Positions 16,797-26,884 of a stretch of DNA of 64,000 nucleotides are shown here, one piece after another. The stretch is taken from contig NZ_JAMYBK010000002.1 in assembly GCF_024127895.1 (NCBI RefSeq), forward strand, positions 310,001 through 374,000. Reading direction: 5' to 3'. Within the stretch, counting starts at the first letter, position 1. Each line of letters begins with the position of its first letter. Both the position numbers and the translations under genes were made by a program. The DNA is from Pseudomonas guariconensis. Lineage in GTDB: Bacteria > Pseudomonadota > Gammaproteobacteria > Pseudomonadales > Pseudomonadaceae. The notes beneath the pieces were generated by a model that worked only from the letters and a program-made list of their open reading frames with translations, did not search any database and was not told the origin of the DNA.

Positions 16797-18592
16797 GCGA
16801 GTACCTCGGGTTGACGCAAAAAGCTCGGCGCGAAACGTAGTCGCACCTGGGTGCCATGGGGTTCACGGGGGGCCAGGCTGAGCTGGCCGCCCAGGCTGCG
16901 GGCGCGCTCTTGCATGATGTTCAGGCCATGGTGCAGGCGGCCGTCGTAGCCGGGCTGGATGCCGATGCCATCGTCCTCCACCAGCAACTCGACCTCGCCG
17001 CCCAGCTGGCGCACGTGCACCCAGGTCTCGCTGGCCTGCGCGTGGCGGGCGCAGTTGGACAGCGCTTCGCGGGCGATCTGCAGCACGTGGATCTGTTCGT
17101 TGGCGCCGAGGCTGAAGGCCAGCGGCTGCTGTTGCAGGTGTACGCGCATCGCGCCCCGTTCGGCGAACTCGCGGGCGGTGTCCTCCAGCGCCTGCTCCAG
17201 GCCACCGTCCTGGATCTGCAGGCGGAAGGTGGTCAGCAGCTCGCGCAACTGGCGATAGCCATTGTTCAGCCCTTCGCGCAGTTCATCGCTCACCACCAGC
17301 AGGTGCTCGGCGTTCTCGCCACGGCGGATCAGGGTTTGCAGGCGGCTGACCTGCAGCTTCATGTACGACAGGGCCTGGGCCAGGGAGTCATGCAGCTCGC
17401 GGGCGATGGTGGTGCGCTCGTCGAGCAGCAGCAAGCGGTTGTCCTTCTCGCGCTGGCCTTCCAGCGACAGGCTGGTGCCGATCAGGTCGGCCAGGGCCTG
17501 GATCAGTTCGCGCTCCCATGGGTGGGCGGCATGGCCGTCGATGAAGTGGGCACGCAGGTCGCCGAGCACGGTGCCCTGGGAGCTGACCTGCAGGCTGAAG
17601 CGGTTGGCCAGGCGCTGGCGTTCGCAACCGGCGCAGTCCTGGGGGGCGCACACTTCACGGGTGTCGTTGTCGCCATGCAGGGCGATCAGTTGCCCCTGGC
17701 CGGCCTCGGCTCCGCCGCGCAGGCACAGCGACAGGCGCAGGCCGGGCAGGCGCTGCTGGAAGCTGACGATCAGTGCGTCCAGGTGCTCGGCGCTGATCGG
17801 CTGGGTGGCGATGCTGCGGCTGGCATGGCAGAGCAGGTCTAGGGCGGCGTTGCTCTGGGCCAGTTCCTGGGTTTTCTCCGCGACCCGCGAAGCCAGCGTG
17901 CGGTGGGACTGTTCGATGGCCTCGGCCATGGCGTTGAAGCTATCGGCCATCTGCCCCAGTTCGTCGCGCGAGCGATAGCGGATGCGCGCATCGAGCTTGC
18001 CGGCGCGAAAGCGCTCGGTGGCGCGGACCAGCTCCTGCAGCGGTGCGATCACACCGCTGTGCAGCTCGAACAGGCCGACCAGCAGGATGACCACGGTGAT
18101 CAGCAGCGCCGCGCCCTGGATGTTCTGTTGCCAGCCCTGGCGCCGCTCGCTCTGTTTCTGCAGTTGCAGGACGAAGTCTTCGAGATGGTCGACGAACACC
18201 TGTGCCTCGCGCTGGAACAATTGCCGGTCATTGGCCTCCAGCGCCGGCAGCAAGTGACCTTGCCATTGTCCGAGGACCTTCGAGAAGGCCTTGCCGACCG
18301 GGCTGTCGTCGCCGTCTTGCAGCGTGTGCGCCAACGTTGGGCTCGCCAGGCGCTGCTGCATGTCCTGGCGCAGTTGCTCGAGGGGGGCGGCCGAGGCATC
18401 GGACGCCAGTTGCCAATTGAGGCGGAAGGTGGCCATGCGCAGGGAGCCGGCGGTGTTCATGGCCGCGGCGTCGTTCTCGCTGACCCGGGCGATCAGCACG
18501 GCACTGAAGGTGCTGGCCAGGCTGAGGGTGGCCAGCAGGACCACGGCCAGCCCTGCCCGCGCGGGCAGCGAGCTCTTCAGCCAGTTCAGCAT
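16793..18592 (-). CDS. narX: nitrate sensor kinase NarX
   Basis: Membrane histidine kinase sensing nitrate or nitrite. The 599-residue protein has transmembrane helices at about 13-35 and 160-178. The periplasmic domain begins with a P-box-like NTAGSLRMATFRL (46-58). After a HAMP domain comes a cysteine cluster (C315, C320, C323), a NarX hallmark. The HisKA_3 site is IARELHDSLAQAL with H401, followed by an HATPase domain (EDDGIG). SD sequence GGAGGT precedes the ATG. It is divergent from narK1, sharing a 231-bp control region that holds the ANR and NarL sites. Confidence 0.94.
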   Translation of the reverse strand: MLNWLKSSLPARAGLAVVLLATLSLASTFSAVLIARVSENDAAAMNTAGSLRMATFRLNWQLASDASAAPLEQLRQDMQQRLASPTLAHTLQDGDDSPVGKAFSKVLGQWQGHLLPALEANDRQLFQREAQVFVDHLEDFVLQLQKQSERRQGWQQNIQGAALLITVVILLVGLFELHSGVIAPLQELVRATERFRAGKLDARIRYRSRDELGQMADSFNAMAEAIEQSHRTLASRVAEKTQELAQSNAALDLLCHASRSIATQPISAEHLDALIVSFQQRLPGLRLSLCLRGGAEAGQGQLIALHGDNDTREVCAPQDCAGCERQRLANRFSLQVSSQGTVLGDLRAHFIDGHAAHPWERELIQALADLIGTSLSLEGQREKDNRLLLLDERTTIARELHDSLAQALSYMKLQVSRLQTLIRRGENAEHLLVVSDELREGLNNGYRQLRELLTTFRLQIQDGGLEQALEDTAREFAERGAMRVHLQQQPLAFSLGANEQIHVLQIAREALSNCARHAQASETWVHVRQLGGEVELLVEDDGIGIQPGYDGRLHHGLNIMQERARSLGGQLSLAPREPHGTQVRLRFAPSFLRQPEVLA

Positions 18593-18697
18593 CGCGCTAC
18601 CTCCAAAGAATCCCAGGCCGTCCAGTGGCGTCGCGAAGCGTCCTGCAATATTGACTAACTTTTTGATTTAAAAGGATTAAACCGCCAAGTAAGGCTC

Positions 18698-18713
18698 TAC
18701 CACTTTGGTGGTA
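18698..18713. promoter_or_regulatory. NarL 7-2-7 palindrome
   Basis: TACCACTTTGGTGGTA fits the NarL 7-2-7 inverted heptamer pattern (TACYNMT-N2-AKNRGTA) with a single mismatch. It lies 111 bases before the narK1 start and about 106 before the narX start, so NarL could act on the nar operon, on its own operon, or both. Confidence 0.7.
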
Positions 18714-18751
18714 GATGCCGCCATGGTAAGCCCGACCCGGCCCCTGCCGCC

Positions 18752-18765
18752 TTGATGCAGGTCAA
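18752..18765. promoter_or_regulatory. ANR/FNR box upstream of narK1
   Basis: TTGATGCAGGTCAA differs from TTGAT-N4-ATCAA at one position. If it works as a class II site centred near -41.5, transcription would start near base 18800, leaving a short leader before the narK1 ATG at 18824. It fits oxygen-regulated expression of the narK1K2GHJI operon. Confidence 0.75.
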
Positions 18766-18823
18766 TCGTGGCCTGCCGGCATGCTCCTAGCCTGCGCTGG
18801 ACAAGTCGCCCTGGAGAGCGTTC

Positions 18824-20068
18824 ATGCAACGCAAGGTACAACAGGGGCTGGTGCTCGGGATGAGCACGACCGCGTTCACCGTCTGTTTCATGGTGTGGAT
18901 GATGTTCGCGGTGCTGGGGGTGCCTATCAAGGATCTGCTCGACCTCAACGAAACCCAATTCGGCCTGCTGGCCGCCACGCCGGTGCTCAGTGGCTCGCTG
19001 GTGCGCCTGCCGCTGGGCATGCTGGGCGACCGCTTCGGCGGGCGCATCGTGTTCTTCGTGCTGATGCTGGCCTGCGTGTTGCCGATCTACCTGATCGGCC
19101 ATGCGACCGCGTACTGGCAGTTCCTCGTCCTGGGCCTGTTCGTCGGCCTTGCCGGTGGTTCGTTCTCGGTAGGCATCGCCTACGTCGCCAAGTGGTTCGA
19201 CGCGTCCAGGCAGGGGCTGGCCATGGGCATCTTCGGCGCCGGCAACGCCGGCTCGGCGCTGACCAAGTTCCTCGCCCCGGCGATCATCGTCGCTGCCGGC
19301 TGGCAGATGGTGCCGAAGGCATTCGCGGCGATCCTGCTGGTCACTGCGCTGCTGTTCTGGTGCTTCACCTTCGACGACAAGTCGCACCGGGTGGCGGCCA
19401 GCGTGTCCCTGCGCGAGCAACTCGCCACCCTCAAGGACCCCCGCGTCTGGCGTTACTGCCAGTACTACTCGATCGTCTTCGGCGGCTACGTTGCCCTGGC
19501 CCTGTGGATGACCCAGTACTACGTCGCCGAATACGGCTTCAGCCTGCAGGGCGCCGCGCTGCTGGCCGCCTGTTTCTCGCTGCCGGGCGGCGTGCTGCGT
19601 GCGCTGGGCGGCTGGATGTCGGACCGCTGGGGCGCGCACAGCGTGACCTGGTGGGTGCTGTGGGTGAGCTGGGTGTGCCTGTTCTTGCTGTCGTACCCGC
19701 AGACCGACCTCACCCTGCACACCGTCGACGGCCCGCGCACCTTCCACATCGGCCTCAACGCCTGGGTGTTCACCCTGTTGATGTTCGTCGTCGGTGTCGC
19801 CTGGGCCTTCGGCAAGGCCTCGGTGTTCAAGTACATCGCCGACGAGTTCCCGGAGCGCATGGGTGCGGTGTCCGGCATCGTCGGCCTGGCCGGCGGCCTG
19901 GGCGGCTTCGTCCTGCCGATCCTGTTCGGTGCGCTGGTCGACCTGACCGGCGTGCGCAGCTCCAACTTCATGCTGCTGTACGGCGTGGTCTGGGTCTCGC
20001 TGATCTGGATGTACCTCAGCGAAGTCCGTCGGACACCCGTCCTCGGCACCCCCCGTTCCGATTCCTGA
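18824..20068 (+). CDS. narK1: nitrate/nitrite transporter NarK1
   Basis: Major facilitator protein of the NarK/NNP family, 414 residues with about 12 membrane helices. NNP-type glycine-rich motifs are visible: LFVGLAGGSFSVGIAYVAKW and GIFGAGNAGSALTKF, with MLGDRFGGR between helices 2 and 3. NarK1-type proteins are thought to be nitrate/proton symporters that begin import during respiration. The ATG follows GGAGAG. It is the first gene of the operon and is followed after 19 bases by a second, different nitrate transporter, the narK1-narK2 arrangement known in P. aeruginosa. Confidence 0.93.
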   Translation: MQRKVQQGLVLGMSTTAFTVCFMVWMMFAVLGVPIKDLLDLNETQFGLLAATPVLSGSLVRLPLGMLGDRFGGRIVFFVLMLACVLPIYLIGHATAYWQFLVLGLFVGLAGGSFSVGIAYVAKWFDASRQGLAMGIFGAGNAGSALTKFLAPAIIVAAGWQMVPKAFAAILLVTALLFWCFTFDDKSHRVAASVSLREQLATLKDPRVWRYCQYYSIVFGGYVALALWMTQYYVAEYGFSLQGAALLAACFSLPGGVLRALGGWMSDRWGAHSVTWWVLWVSWVCLFLLSYPQTDLTLHTVDGPRTFHIGLNAWVFTLLMFVVGVAWAFGKASVFKYIADEFPERMGAVSGIVGLAGGLGGFVLPILFGALVDLTGVRSSNFMLLYGVVWVSLIWMYLSEVRRTPVLGTPRSDS

Positions 20069-20087
20069 AACCTCGAGGAGACTGATC

Positions 20088-21503
20088 ATGTCGGCATCCA
20101 ACAACCCCGCTGTGGGCGGTGCGCTCCAGCCGGGGCCAGTGATCGAAGACTGGCGTCCGGAAGACCCGCAGTTCTGGGGCGCCACCGGCAAGGCCATCGC
20201 CAGCCGCAACCTGTGGATCTCCATCGCCGCGCTGTTCCTGGCCTTCGCCATGTGGATGGTATGGAGCACGGTGATCGTGCGCATGAACGCCGCAGGCTTT
20301 GCCTTCACCACCGACCAGCTGTTCTGGCTGGCGGCGCTGCCGGGCCTGTCCGGTGCGGCCTTGCGGGTGTTCTATGCGTTCATCGTGCCGGTGTTCGGCG
20401 GCCGCCGCTGGACCGCGCTGAGCACCGCTTCGCTGCTGCTGCCGGCCGTGTGGATGGGCGTGGCGCTGCAGGACACCGCCACGCCCTACAGCGTGTTCGT
20501 GATCATCGCGCTGCTGTGCGGCTTCGGCGGCGGCAACTTCGCCTCGTCGATGTCCAACATCAGCTTCTTCTTCCCCAAGGCGCAGCAGGGTACGGCCCTG
20601 GGCCTGAATGCCGGGTTGGGCAATTTGGGGGTGTCCGGGATGCAGTTCCTGGTGCCGCTGGTCATCGGCGTGGGCCTGTTCGGCGCCGCCGGTGGCGAGC
20701 CGAGCGAACTGGCCGATGGCGGGGCGATGTGGCTGCAGAACGCCGGCCTGGTCTGGGTGCCGTTGATCATCCTGGTGACCCTCGCCGCCTGGTTCGGCAT
20801 GAATGACCTCAAATGCGCCAGCGCCTCGTTCTCCGAGCAGGCGGTGATCTTCAAGCGCAAGCACAATTGGCTGATGTGCTGGCTGTACCTGGCCACCTTC
20901 GGCTCGTTCATCGGTTTTGCCGCCGCCTTCCCGCTGCTGATCAAGACTGCCTTCCCTGAGGTCAATGCGCTTCAGTTCGCTTTCCTCGGCCCCTTGGTCG
21001 GGGCCCTGGCGCGGCCACTGGGTGGCTGGATCTCGGACAAGCTTGGCGGGGCGCGGGTGACCCTGTGGAACTTCGTGCTGATGATCGCCGCCGTGCTTGG
21101 GGTCATCGCCTTCCTGCCCGGCGAAGGTGAGGCGGGGCACTTCTTCGGCTTTCTCAGCATGTTCATGGTGCTGTTCGTCACCACCGGCATCGGCAACGGC
21201 TCCACCTTCCGCATGATCCCGGTGATCTTCCGCACCCTGCACGAACGCGCCAGCGCCAAGGCCCAGCCGGCCGAACGCGAGCGGGCCCTGCGCGAGGCGG
21301 GCAAGGAGTCGGCCGCGGTGCTGGGCTTTAGCTCCGCCGTCGGCGCCTTCGGCGGCTTCTTCATCCCCAAGAGCTTCGGCAGCTCCCTGGCCCTGACCGG
21401 GGGGCCGGAAGCGGCCCTGTACGCGTTCATCGCCTACTACGTCAGCTGCATCCTGGTGACCTGGTGGTGGTACTCGCGCAAAGGCGCCGAGACCCCTTGC
21501 TGA
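20088..21503 (+). CDS. narK2: nitrate/nitrite antiporter NarK2
   Basis: Second NarK-family transporter, 471 residues, with a longer hydrophilic N-terminus (EDWRPEDPQFWGATGKAIAS) typical of NarK2-type nitrate/nitrite antiporters. Signature segments are LLCGFGGGNFASSMSNISFF and GLNAGLGNLGVSG, and a large loop near residues 385-425 (HERASAKAQPAERERALREA) is characteristic. It is preceded by GAGGAG and sits 61 bases before narG. Paired NarK1 and NarK2 would allow proton-driven entry first and nitrate/nitrite exchange later. Confidence 0.93.
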   Translation: MSASNNPAVGGALQPGPVIEDWRPEDPQFWGATGKAIASRNLWISIAALFLAFAMWMVWSTVIVRMNAAGFAFTTDQLFWLAALPGLSGAALRVFYAFIVPVFGGRRWTALSTASLLLPAVWMGVALQDTATPYSVFVIIALLCGFGGGNFASSMSNISFFFPKAQQGTALGLNAGLGNLGVSGMQFLVPLVIGVGLFGAAGGEPSELADGGAMWLQNAGLVWVPLIILVTLAAWFGMNDLKCASASFSEQAVIFKRKHNWLMCWLYLATFGSFIGFAAAFPLLIKTAFPEVNALQFAFLGPLVGALARPLGGWISDKLGGARVTLWNFVLMIAAVLGVIAFLPGEGEAGHFFGFLSMFMVLFVTTGIGNGSTFRMIPVIFRTLHERASAKAQPAERERALREAGKESAAVLGFSSAVGAFGGFFIPKSFGSSLALTGGPEAALYAFIAYYVSCILVTWWWYSRKGAETPC

Positions 21504-21564
21504 CCGAGCCCGACGACTTGACCACGAGCGCGGGCCACCGCGCTCAGCCTGAGAGGAACAGAAC

Positions 21565-24500
21565 ATGAGCCACCTACTCGACCAGATGCGCTTCTTCAAG
21601 CGCAAGCAGGGTGAGTTCGCCGATGGCCACGGCGAGACCCGCCAGGAGTCCCGCGACTGGGAGAACGTCTACCGTTCGCGTTGGCAGTACGACAAGATCG
21701 TGCGTTCCACCCATGGGGTGAACTGCACCGGGTCGTGCTCCTGGAAGATCTACGTGAAGAACGGCCTGATCACCTGGGAAACCCAGCAGACCGACTACCC
21801 GCGTACCCGCAGCGACCTGCCCAACCACGAGCCACGCGGCTGCCCGCGCGGTGCCAGCTACAGCTGGTACATCTACAGCGCCAACCGCCTGAAATACCCC
21901 AAGGTGCGCAAGCCGCTGCTCAAGCTGTGGCGTGAGGCGCGCCGCACGCTGGCGCCCGTGGACGCCTGGGCCAGCATCGTCGACGATCCGGCCAAGGCCG
22001 AGTCGTACAAGTGCCAGCGCGGCATGGGTGGCTTCGTGCGTTCGAGCTGGGACGAAGTCAACGAGATCATCGCCGCGGCCAACGTGCATACCGTCAAGCA
22101 GCATGGCCCGGACCGGGTGGTGGGTTTCTCGCCGATCCCGGCCATGTCGATGGTCAGCTACGCCGCCGGTGCCCGCTACCTGTCGCTGATCGGTGGCGTG
22201 TGCCTGTCGTTCTACGACTGGTACTGCGACCTGCCGCCGGCCTCGCCGCAGGTGTGGGGCGAGCAGACCGACGTGCCGGAGTCGGCCGACTGGTACAACG
22301 CCAACTACATCATCGCCTGGGGCTCCAACGTCCCGCAGACCCGCACCCCCGACGCGCACTTCTTCACCGAGGTGCGCTACAAGGGCACCAAGACCGTGGC
22401 CATCACCCCGGACTACGCCGAGGTGGCCAAGCTCACCGACCTTTGGCTCAACCCCAAGCAGGGTACCGACGCGGCGCTGGCCCAGGCCTTCGCCCACGTG
22501 ATCTTCAAGGAGTTCCACCTCGACACGCCCAGCGACTACTTCCGCAGCTACGCCAAGCGCTACACCGACTTGCCCATGCTGGTGCTGCTCCAGGCGCGGG
22601 ACGATGGCTACAGCGCCGACCGTTTCCTGCGGGCCTCGGACCTGGCTGGCAACCTGGGCCAGGACAACAACCCCGAGTGGAAGACCATTGCCATCGACGA
22701 CAACAGCGCCGGGCTGGTCTCGCCACAGGGCGCCATCGGTTACCGCTGGGGCGAGAAAGGCAAATGGAACATCGAGGCCCGCGAGGGCGGTGAGGGGCGC
22801 AGCACCGACTTGCGCCTGAGCCTGATCGGCGACGGCGATGTCGCCGAAGTGGCCTTCCCTTACTTCGGTGGCCAGTACCACGAACACTTCGCCGCCGCCC
22901 CGGGCGACGAGGTCCAGCTGCGCCGTGTGCCGGTGCGCACCCTGACCCTGGCCGACGGCCGCCAGGCCAAGGTCGCCACGGTGTTCGACCTGATGGCCGC
23001 CAACCTCGGCATCGACCGTGGCCTGGGTGGCGCCAACGTGGCCAGCAGCTACGACGACGCCAGCGTGCCGGGCACCCCGGCCTGGCAGGAGCGCATCACC
23101 GGCGTGTCGCGCGAAAAGGCCATCCAGGTTGCCCGCGAGTTCGCCGACAACGCCGACAAGACCCATGGCCGCAGCATGATCATCGTCGGAGCAGCGATGA
23201 ACCACTGGTACCACATGGACATGAACTACCGCGGGCTGATCAACATGCTCATGCTCTGCGGTTGCGTCGGCCAGACCGGTGGCGGCTGGGCCCACTATGT
23301 CGGCCAGGAGAAGCTGCGCCCGCAGTGCGGCTGGCTGCCGCTGGCCTTCGGCCTGGACTGGAGCCGTCCGCCCCGGCAGATGAACGGCACCAGCTTCTTC
23401 TACAACCACAGCTCGCAGTGGCGCCACGAGAAGATGAGCATCCACGAAGTGCTCTCGCCGTTGGCCGACAAGTCGCAGTTCCCCGAGCACATGCTCGACT
23501 ACAACATCCGCGCCGAGCGTGCCGGCTGGCTGCCCAGCGCGCCGCAGCTCAACCGCAACCCGCTGCAGATCACCCGCGATGCCGCCGCGGCCGGCATGAC
23601 GCCGCAGGACTACGTGCTCACGTCGCTGCAGGACGGCTCCCTGCGCTTTGCCTGCGAGCAGCCGGACAACCCGGCCAACTTCCCGCGCAACCTGTTCATC
23701 TGGCGCTCGAACCTGCTGGGCAGCTCCGGCAAGGGCCATGAGTACATGCTCAAGTACCTGCTCGGCACCCGCAACGGCGTGATGAACGAAGACCTGGGCA
23801 AGCGCGGTGGCGTCAAGCCGAGCGAAGCCGAGTGGGTGGAGGAAGGTGCCATCGGCAAGCTCGACCTGGTCACCACCCTGGACTTTCGCATGTCCTCGAC
23901 CTGCATGTACTCCGACATCGTCCTGCCGACCGCGACCTGGTACGAGAAGGACGACATGAACACCTCGGACATGCACCCGTTCATCCATCCGCTGTCCGCC
24001 GCCATCGACCCGGCCTGGGAAGCGCGTTCGGACTGGGAGATCTACAAGGGCATCGCCAAGGCGTTCTCGGCCATGAGCGAAGGCCAGCTGGGTGTCGAGC
24101 AGGACCTGGTCACCGTGCCGCTGCTGCACGACACCCCCGGCGAGCTGGCCCAGCCGTTCGGCGGCAGCGACTGGAAGACCGAAGGCGTGGCGCCGGTGCC
24201 GGGCCTGAACTGCCCGAACATGACCGTGGTCGAGCGCGACTACCCGGCCACCTACAAGAAGTTCACCTCCCTCGGCCCGCTGCTCGACACGCTTGGCAAC
24301 GGCGGCAAGGGCATCAACTGGAACACCGAGCACGAGGTGGAGTTCCTCGCCGAGCTCAACCATACCGTGCGTGACGAAGGCGTGAGCCAGGGCCGGCCGA
24401 AGATCGAGTCGGCCATCGACGCCGCCGAAGTGATCCTCAGCCTGGCGCCGGAAACCAACGGCCATGTGGCGGTGAAGGCCTGGGCCGCGCTGTCGGCGTT

Positions 24501-25335
24501 CACCGGCCGCGACCACAGCCACCTGGCCGTGCCCAAGGCGCATGAGGCGATCCGCTTCCGCGATATCCAGGCGCAGCCGCGCAAGATCATCTCCAGCCCC
24601 ACCTGGTCGGGCCTGGAGGACGAGCACGTGAGCTACAACGCCGGCTACACCAACGTCCACGAGCTGATCCCCTGGCGCACCCTCACCGGCCGCCAGCAGT
24701 TCTACCAGGACCACCCGTGGATGCAGGCCTTCGGCGAGCAGTTGCAAAGCTATCGCCCACCGATCGACACCCGCACCGTGGACTACGTGAAGGGCAAGAA
24801 GCCCAACGGCAACCCGGAGATCGCGCTCAACTGGATCACCCCGCACCAGAAGTGGGGCATCCACAGCACCTACAGCGACAACCTGATCATGCTCACCTTG
24901 AGCCGTGGCGGGCCGATCGTGTGGCTCTCGGAGATCGACGCGAAGAAGGTCGGCATCGAGGACAACGACTGGATCGAGTGCTTCAACGCCAACGGTGCGC
25001 TCACTGCCCGTGCGGTGGTCAGCCAGCGGGTCAAGGAGGGCATGGCGATGATGTACCACGCCCAGGAGCGCATCGTGAACGTGCCTGGTGCCGAGAGCAC
25101 CAAGACCCGCGGCGGCCACCACAACTCGGTGACCCGCGTGGTGCTCAAGCCCACCCACATGATCGGTGGCTATGCCCAGCAGGCCTACGGTTTCAACTAC
25201 TACGGCACGGTCGGCTGCAACCGCGACGAGTTCGTCGTGGTGCGCAAGATGAGCAAGGTCGACTGGCTCGATGGCACCGATGTCGGTGGCTTGGGCGGCG
25301 ATGCCCTGCCACAGCCACTGCCCAACGACCTCTGA
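21565..25335 (+). CDS. narG: respiratory nitrate reductase alpha subunit NarG
   Basis: Catalytic Mo-bisMGD subunit of the membrane-bound, cytoplasm-facing nitrate reductase, reducing nitrate to nitrite with quinol electrons. At 1256 residues it is full length. The FS0 cluster ligands H50, C54, C58 and C93 are in place (THGVNCTGSCSW, then PRGCPRGASYS). The molybdenum ligand is Asp222 in FYDWYCDLPPASPQ. There is no Tat signal for export, as expected for NarG. A long open frame on the opposite strand is a codon-bias shadow. It is followed by narH after 10 bases with GAGGAGA. Confidence 0.97.
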   Translation: MSHLLDQMRFFKRKQGEFADGHGETRQESRDWENVYRSRWQYDKIVRSTHGVNCTGSCSWKIYVKNGLITWETQQTDYPRTRSDLPNHEPRGCPRGASYSWYIYSANRLKYPKVRKPLLKLWREARRTLAPVDAWASIVDDPAKAESYKCQRGMGGFVRSSWDEVNEIIAAANVHTVKQHGPDRVVGFSPIPAMSMVSYAAGARYLSLIGGVCLSFYDWYCDLPPASPQVWGEQTDVPESADWYNANYIIAWGSNVPQTRTPDAHFFTEVRYKGTKTVAITPDYAEVAKLTDLWLNPKQGTDAALAQAFAHVIFKEFHLDTPSDYFRSYAKRYTDLPMLVLLQARDDGYSADRFLRASDLAGNLGQDNNPEWKTIAIDDNSAGLVSPQGAIGYRWGEKGKWNIEAREGGEGRSTDLRLSLIGDGDVAEVAFPYFGGQYHEHFAAAPGDEVQLRRVPVRTLTLADGRQAKVATVFDLMAANLGIDRGLGGANVASSYDDASVPGTPAWQERITGVSREKAIQVAREFADNADKTHGRSMIIVGAAMNHWYHMDMNYRGLINMLMLCGCVGQTGGGWAHYVGQEKLRPQCGWLPLAFGLDWSRPPRQMNGTSFFYNHSSQWRHEKMSIHEVLSPLADKSQFPEHMLDYNIRAERAGWLPSAPQLNRNPLQITRDAAAAGMTPQDYVLTSLQDGSLRFACEQPDNPANFPRNLFIWRSNLLGSSGKGHEYMLKYLLGTRNGVMNEDLGKRGGVKPSEAEWVEEGAIGKLDLVTTLDFRMSSTCMYSDIVLPTATWYEKDDMNTSDMHPFIHPLSAAIDPAWEARSDWEIYKGIAKAFSAMSEGQLGVEQDLVTVPLLHDTPGELAQPFGGSDWKTEGVAPVPGLNCPNMTVVERDYPATYKKFTSLGPLLDTLGNGGKGINWNTEHEVEFLAELNHTVRDEGVSQGRPKIESAIDAAEVILSLAPETNGHVAVKAWAALSAFTGRDHSHLAVPKAHEAIRFRDIQAQPRKIISSPTWSGLEDEHVSYNAGYTNVHELIPWRTLTGRQQFYQDHPWMQAFGEQLQSYRPPIDTRTVDYVKGKKPNGNPEIALNWITPHQKWGIHSTYSDNLIMLTLSRGGPIVWLSEIDAKKVGIEDNDWIECFNANGALTARAVVSQRVKEGMAMMYHAQERIVNVPGAESTKTRGGHHNSVTRVVLKPTHMIGGYAQQAYGFNYYGTVGCNRDEFVVVRKMSKVDWLDGTDVGGLGGDALPQPLPNDL

Positions 25336-25345
25336 GGAGATAGCC

Positions 25346-26884
25346 ATGAAGATTCGATCGCAAGTCGGCATGGTCCTGAACCTGGACAAGTGCATCGGCT
25401 GCCACACCTGCTCGATCACCTGCAAGAACGTCTGGACCAGCCGCGAAGGCATGGAATACGCCTGGTTCAACAACGTCGAGAGCAAGCCCGGTATCGGCTA
25501 CCCCAAGGAATGGGAGAACCAGGACAAGTGGAAAGGCGGTTGGGTGCGTAACCGCGATGGCTCGATCAACCCGCGCATCGGCGGCAAGTTCCGGGTGCTG
25601 GCGAATATCTTCGCCAACCCCGACCTGCCGGCCATCGACGACTACTACGAGCCGTTCGACTTCGACTACCAGCACCTGCACAGCGCGCCGCAGGCCAAGC
25701 ACCAGCCGGTGGCGCGGCCGCGTTCGCTGGTGTCTGGCCAGCGCATGGAGAAGATCGAGTGGGGGCCGAACTGGGAGGAGATCCTCGGCACCGAGTTCGC
25801 CAAGCGGCGCAAGGACAAGAACTTCGACCAGGTCCAGGCCGACATCTACGGGGAGTACGAGAACACCTTCATGATGTACCTGCCGCGCCTGTGCGAGCAC
25901 TGCCTGAACCCCGCCTGCGCGGCGTCTTGCCCCAGCGGGGCGATCTACAAGCGCGAGGAAGACGGCATCGTCCTGATCGACCAGGAGAAATGCCGTGGCT
26001 GGCGCATGTGCATCAGCGGCTGCCCGTACAAGAAGATCTATTTCAACTGGAAGAGCGGCAAGTCCGAGAAGTGCATCTTCTGCTACCCGCGCATCGAGGC
26101 GGGCATGCCCACGGTGTGTTCGGAAACCTGCGTCGGGCGTATTCGCTACCTCGGCGTGCTGCTGTACGACGCCGACCGCATCCACGAGGTGGCCAGCACC
26201 CCGGGCGAGCAGGACCTGTACCGCAAGCAACTGGAGATGTTCCTCGACCCTAACGATCCGCAGGTCATCGAGCAGGCCCTGAAGGATGGCGTGCCGATGT
26301 CGGTGATCGAGGCGGCGCAGCAGTCGCCGGTGTACAAGCTGGCGGTGGACTGGCAACTGGCCCTGCCGCTGCACCCGGAGTACCGCACCCTGCCGATGGT
26401 CTGGTACGTGCCGCCGCTGTCGCCGATCCAGAACGCCGCCGCTGCCGGCAGCGTGAGCCTGGATGGCGTGCTGCCCGATGTCGACAGCCTGCGCATCCCG
26501 GTGCGCTACCTGGCCAACCTGCTCACCGCCGGCGACGAAGCGCCGGTGCGCCTGGCCCTCAAGCGCCTGCTGGCGATGCGCGCCTACAAACGCGCCGAGC
26601 AGGTGGACGGCGTGCGCGACCTGGACGTGCTGGCCTCGGTCGGCCTGACCCAGGCCCAGTGCGAGGACATGTACCGCTACCTGGCCATCGCCAACTACGA
26701 AGACCGCTACGTCGTGCCCTCGGCGCACCGCGAGGAGGCCATGAGCGACGCCTTCGCCGAGCGTTCCGGCTGCGGCTTCAGCTTTGGCAGCGGGTGTGGC
26801 GGCAGCTCCGACATCAACCTGTTCGGGGCGAAGAAGGCCAACCGCCGCGATGTGCTCAAGACCGTCCAGCTGTGGGAGAAATGA
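25346..26884 (+). CDS. narH: respiratory nitrate reductase beta subunit NarH
   Basis: Iron-sulfur electron-transfer subunit between NarI haems and NarG. The 512-residue protein starts at ATG 25346 after GAGGAGA; the frame stays open upstream only inside narG. The first cluster is CIGCHTCSITC (C16, C19, C22, C26). Three more Cys groups follow: CEHCLNPACAASCP; CRGWRMCISGCPYK, where Trp replaces one Cys and marks the [3Fe-4S] site; and CIFCYPRIEAGMPTVCSETC. All are as in known NarH. The stop overlaps the narJ start in an ATGA. Confidence 0.97.
   Translation: MKIRSQVGMVLNLDKCIGCHTCSITCKNVWTSREGMEYAWFNNVESKPGIGYPKEWENQDKWKGGWVRNRDGSINPRIGGKFRVLANIFANPDLPAIDDYYEPFDFDYQHLHSAPQAKHQPVARPRSLVSGQRMEKIEWGPNWEEILGTEFAKRRKDKNFDQVQADIYGEYENTFMMYLPRLCEHCLNPACAASCPSGAIYKREEDGIVLIDQEKCRGWRMCISGCPYKKIYFNWKSGKSEKCIFCYPRIEAGMPTVCSETCVGRIRYLGVLLYDADRIHEVASTPGEQDLYRKQLEMFLDPNDPQVIEQALKDGVPMSVIEAAQQSPVYKLAVDWQLALPLHPEYRTLPMVWYVPPLSPIQNAAAAGSVSLDGVLPDVDSLRIPVRYLANLLTAGDEAPVRLALKRLLAMRAYKRAEQVDGVRDLDVLASVGLTQAQCEDMYRYLAIANYEDRYVVPSAHREEAMSDAFAERSGCGFSFGSGCGGSSDINLFGAKKANRRDVLKTVQLWEK

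Noticed and set aside
21574-25485. 1300-codon minus-strand open frame opposite narG
   Set aside because: Codon-bias artefact; NarG has all metal ligands in the expected places and the antisense product resembles nothing.
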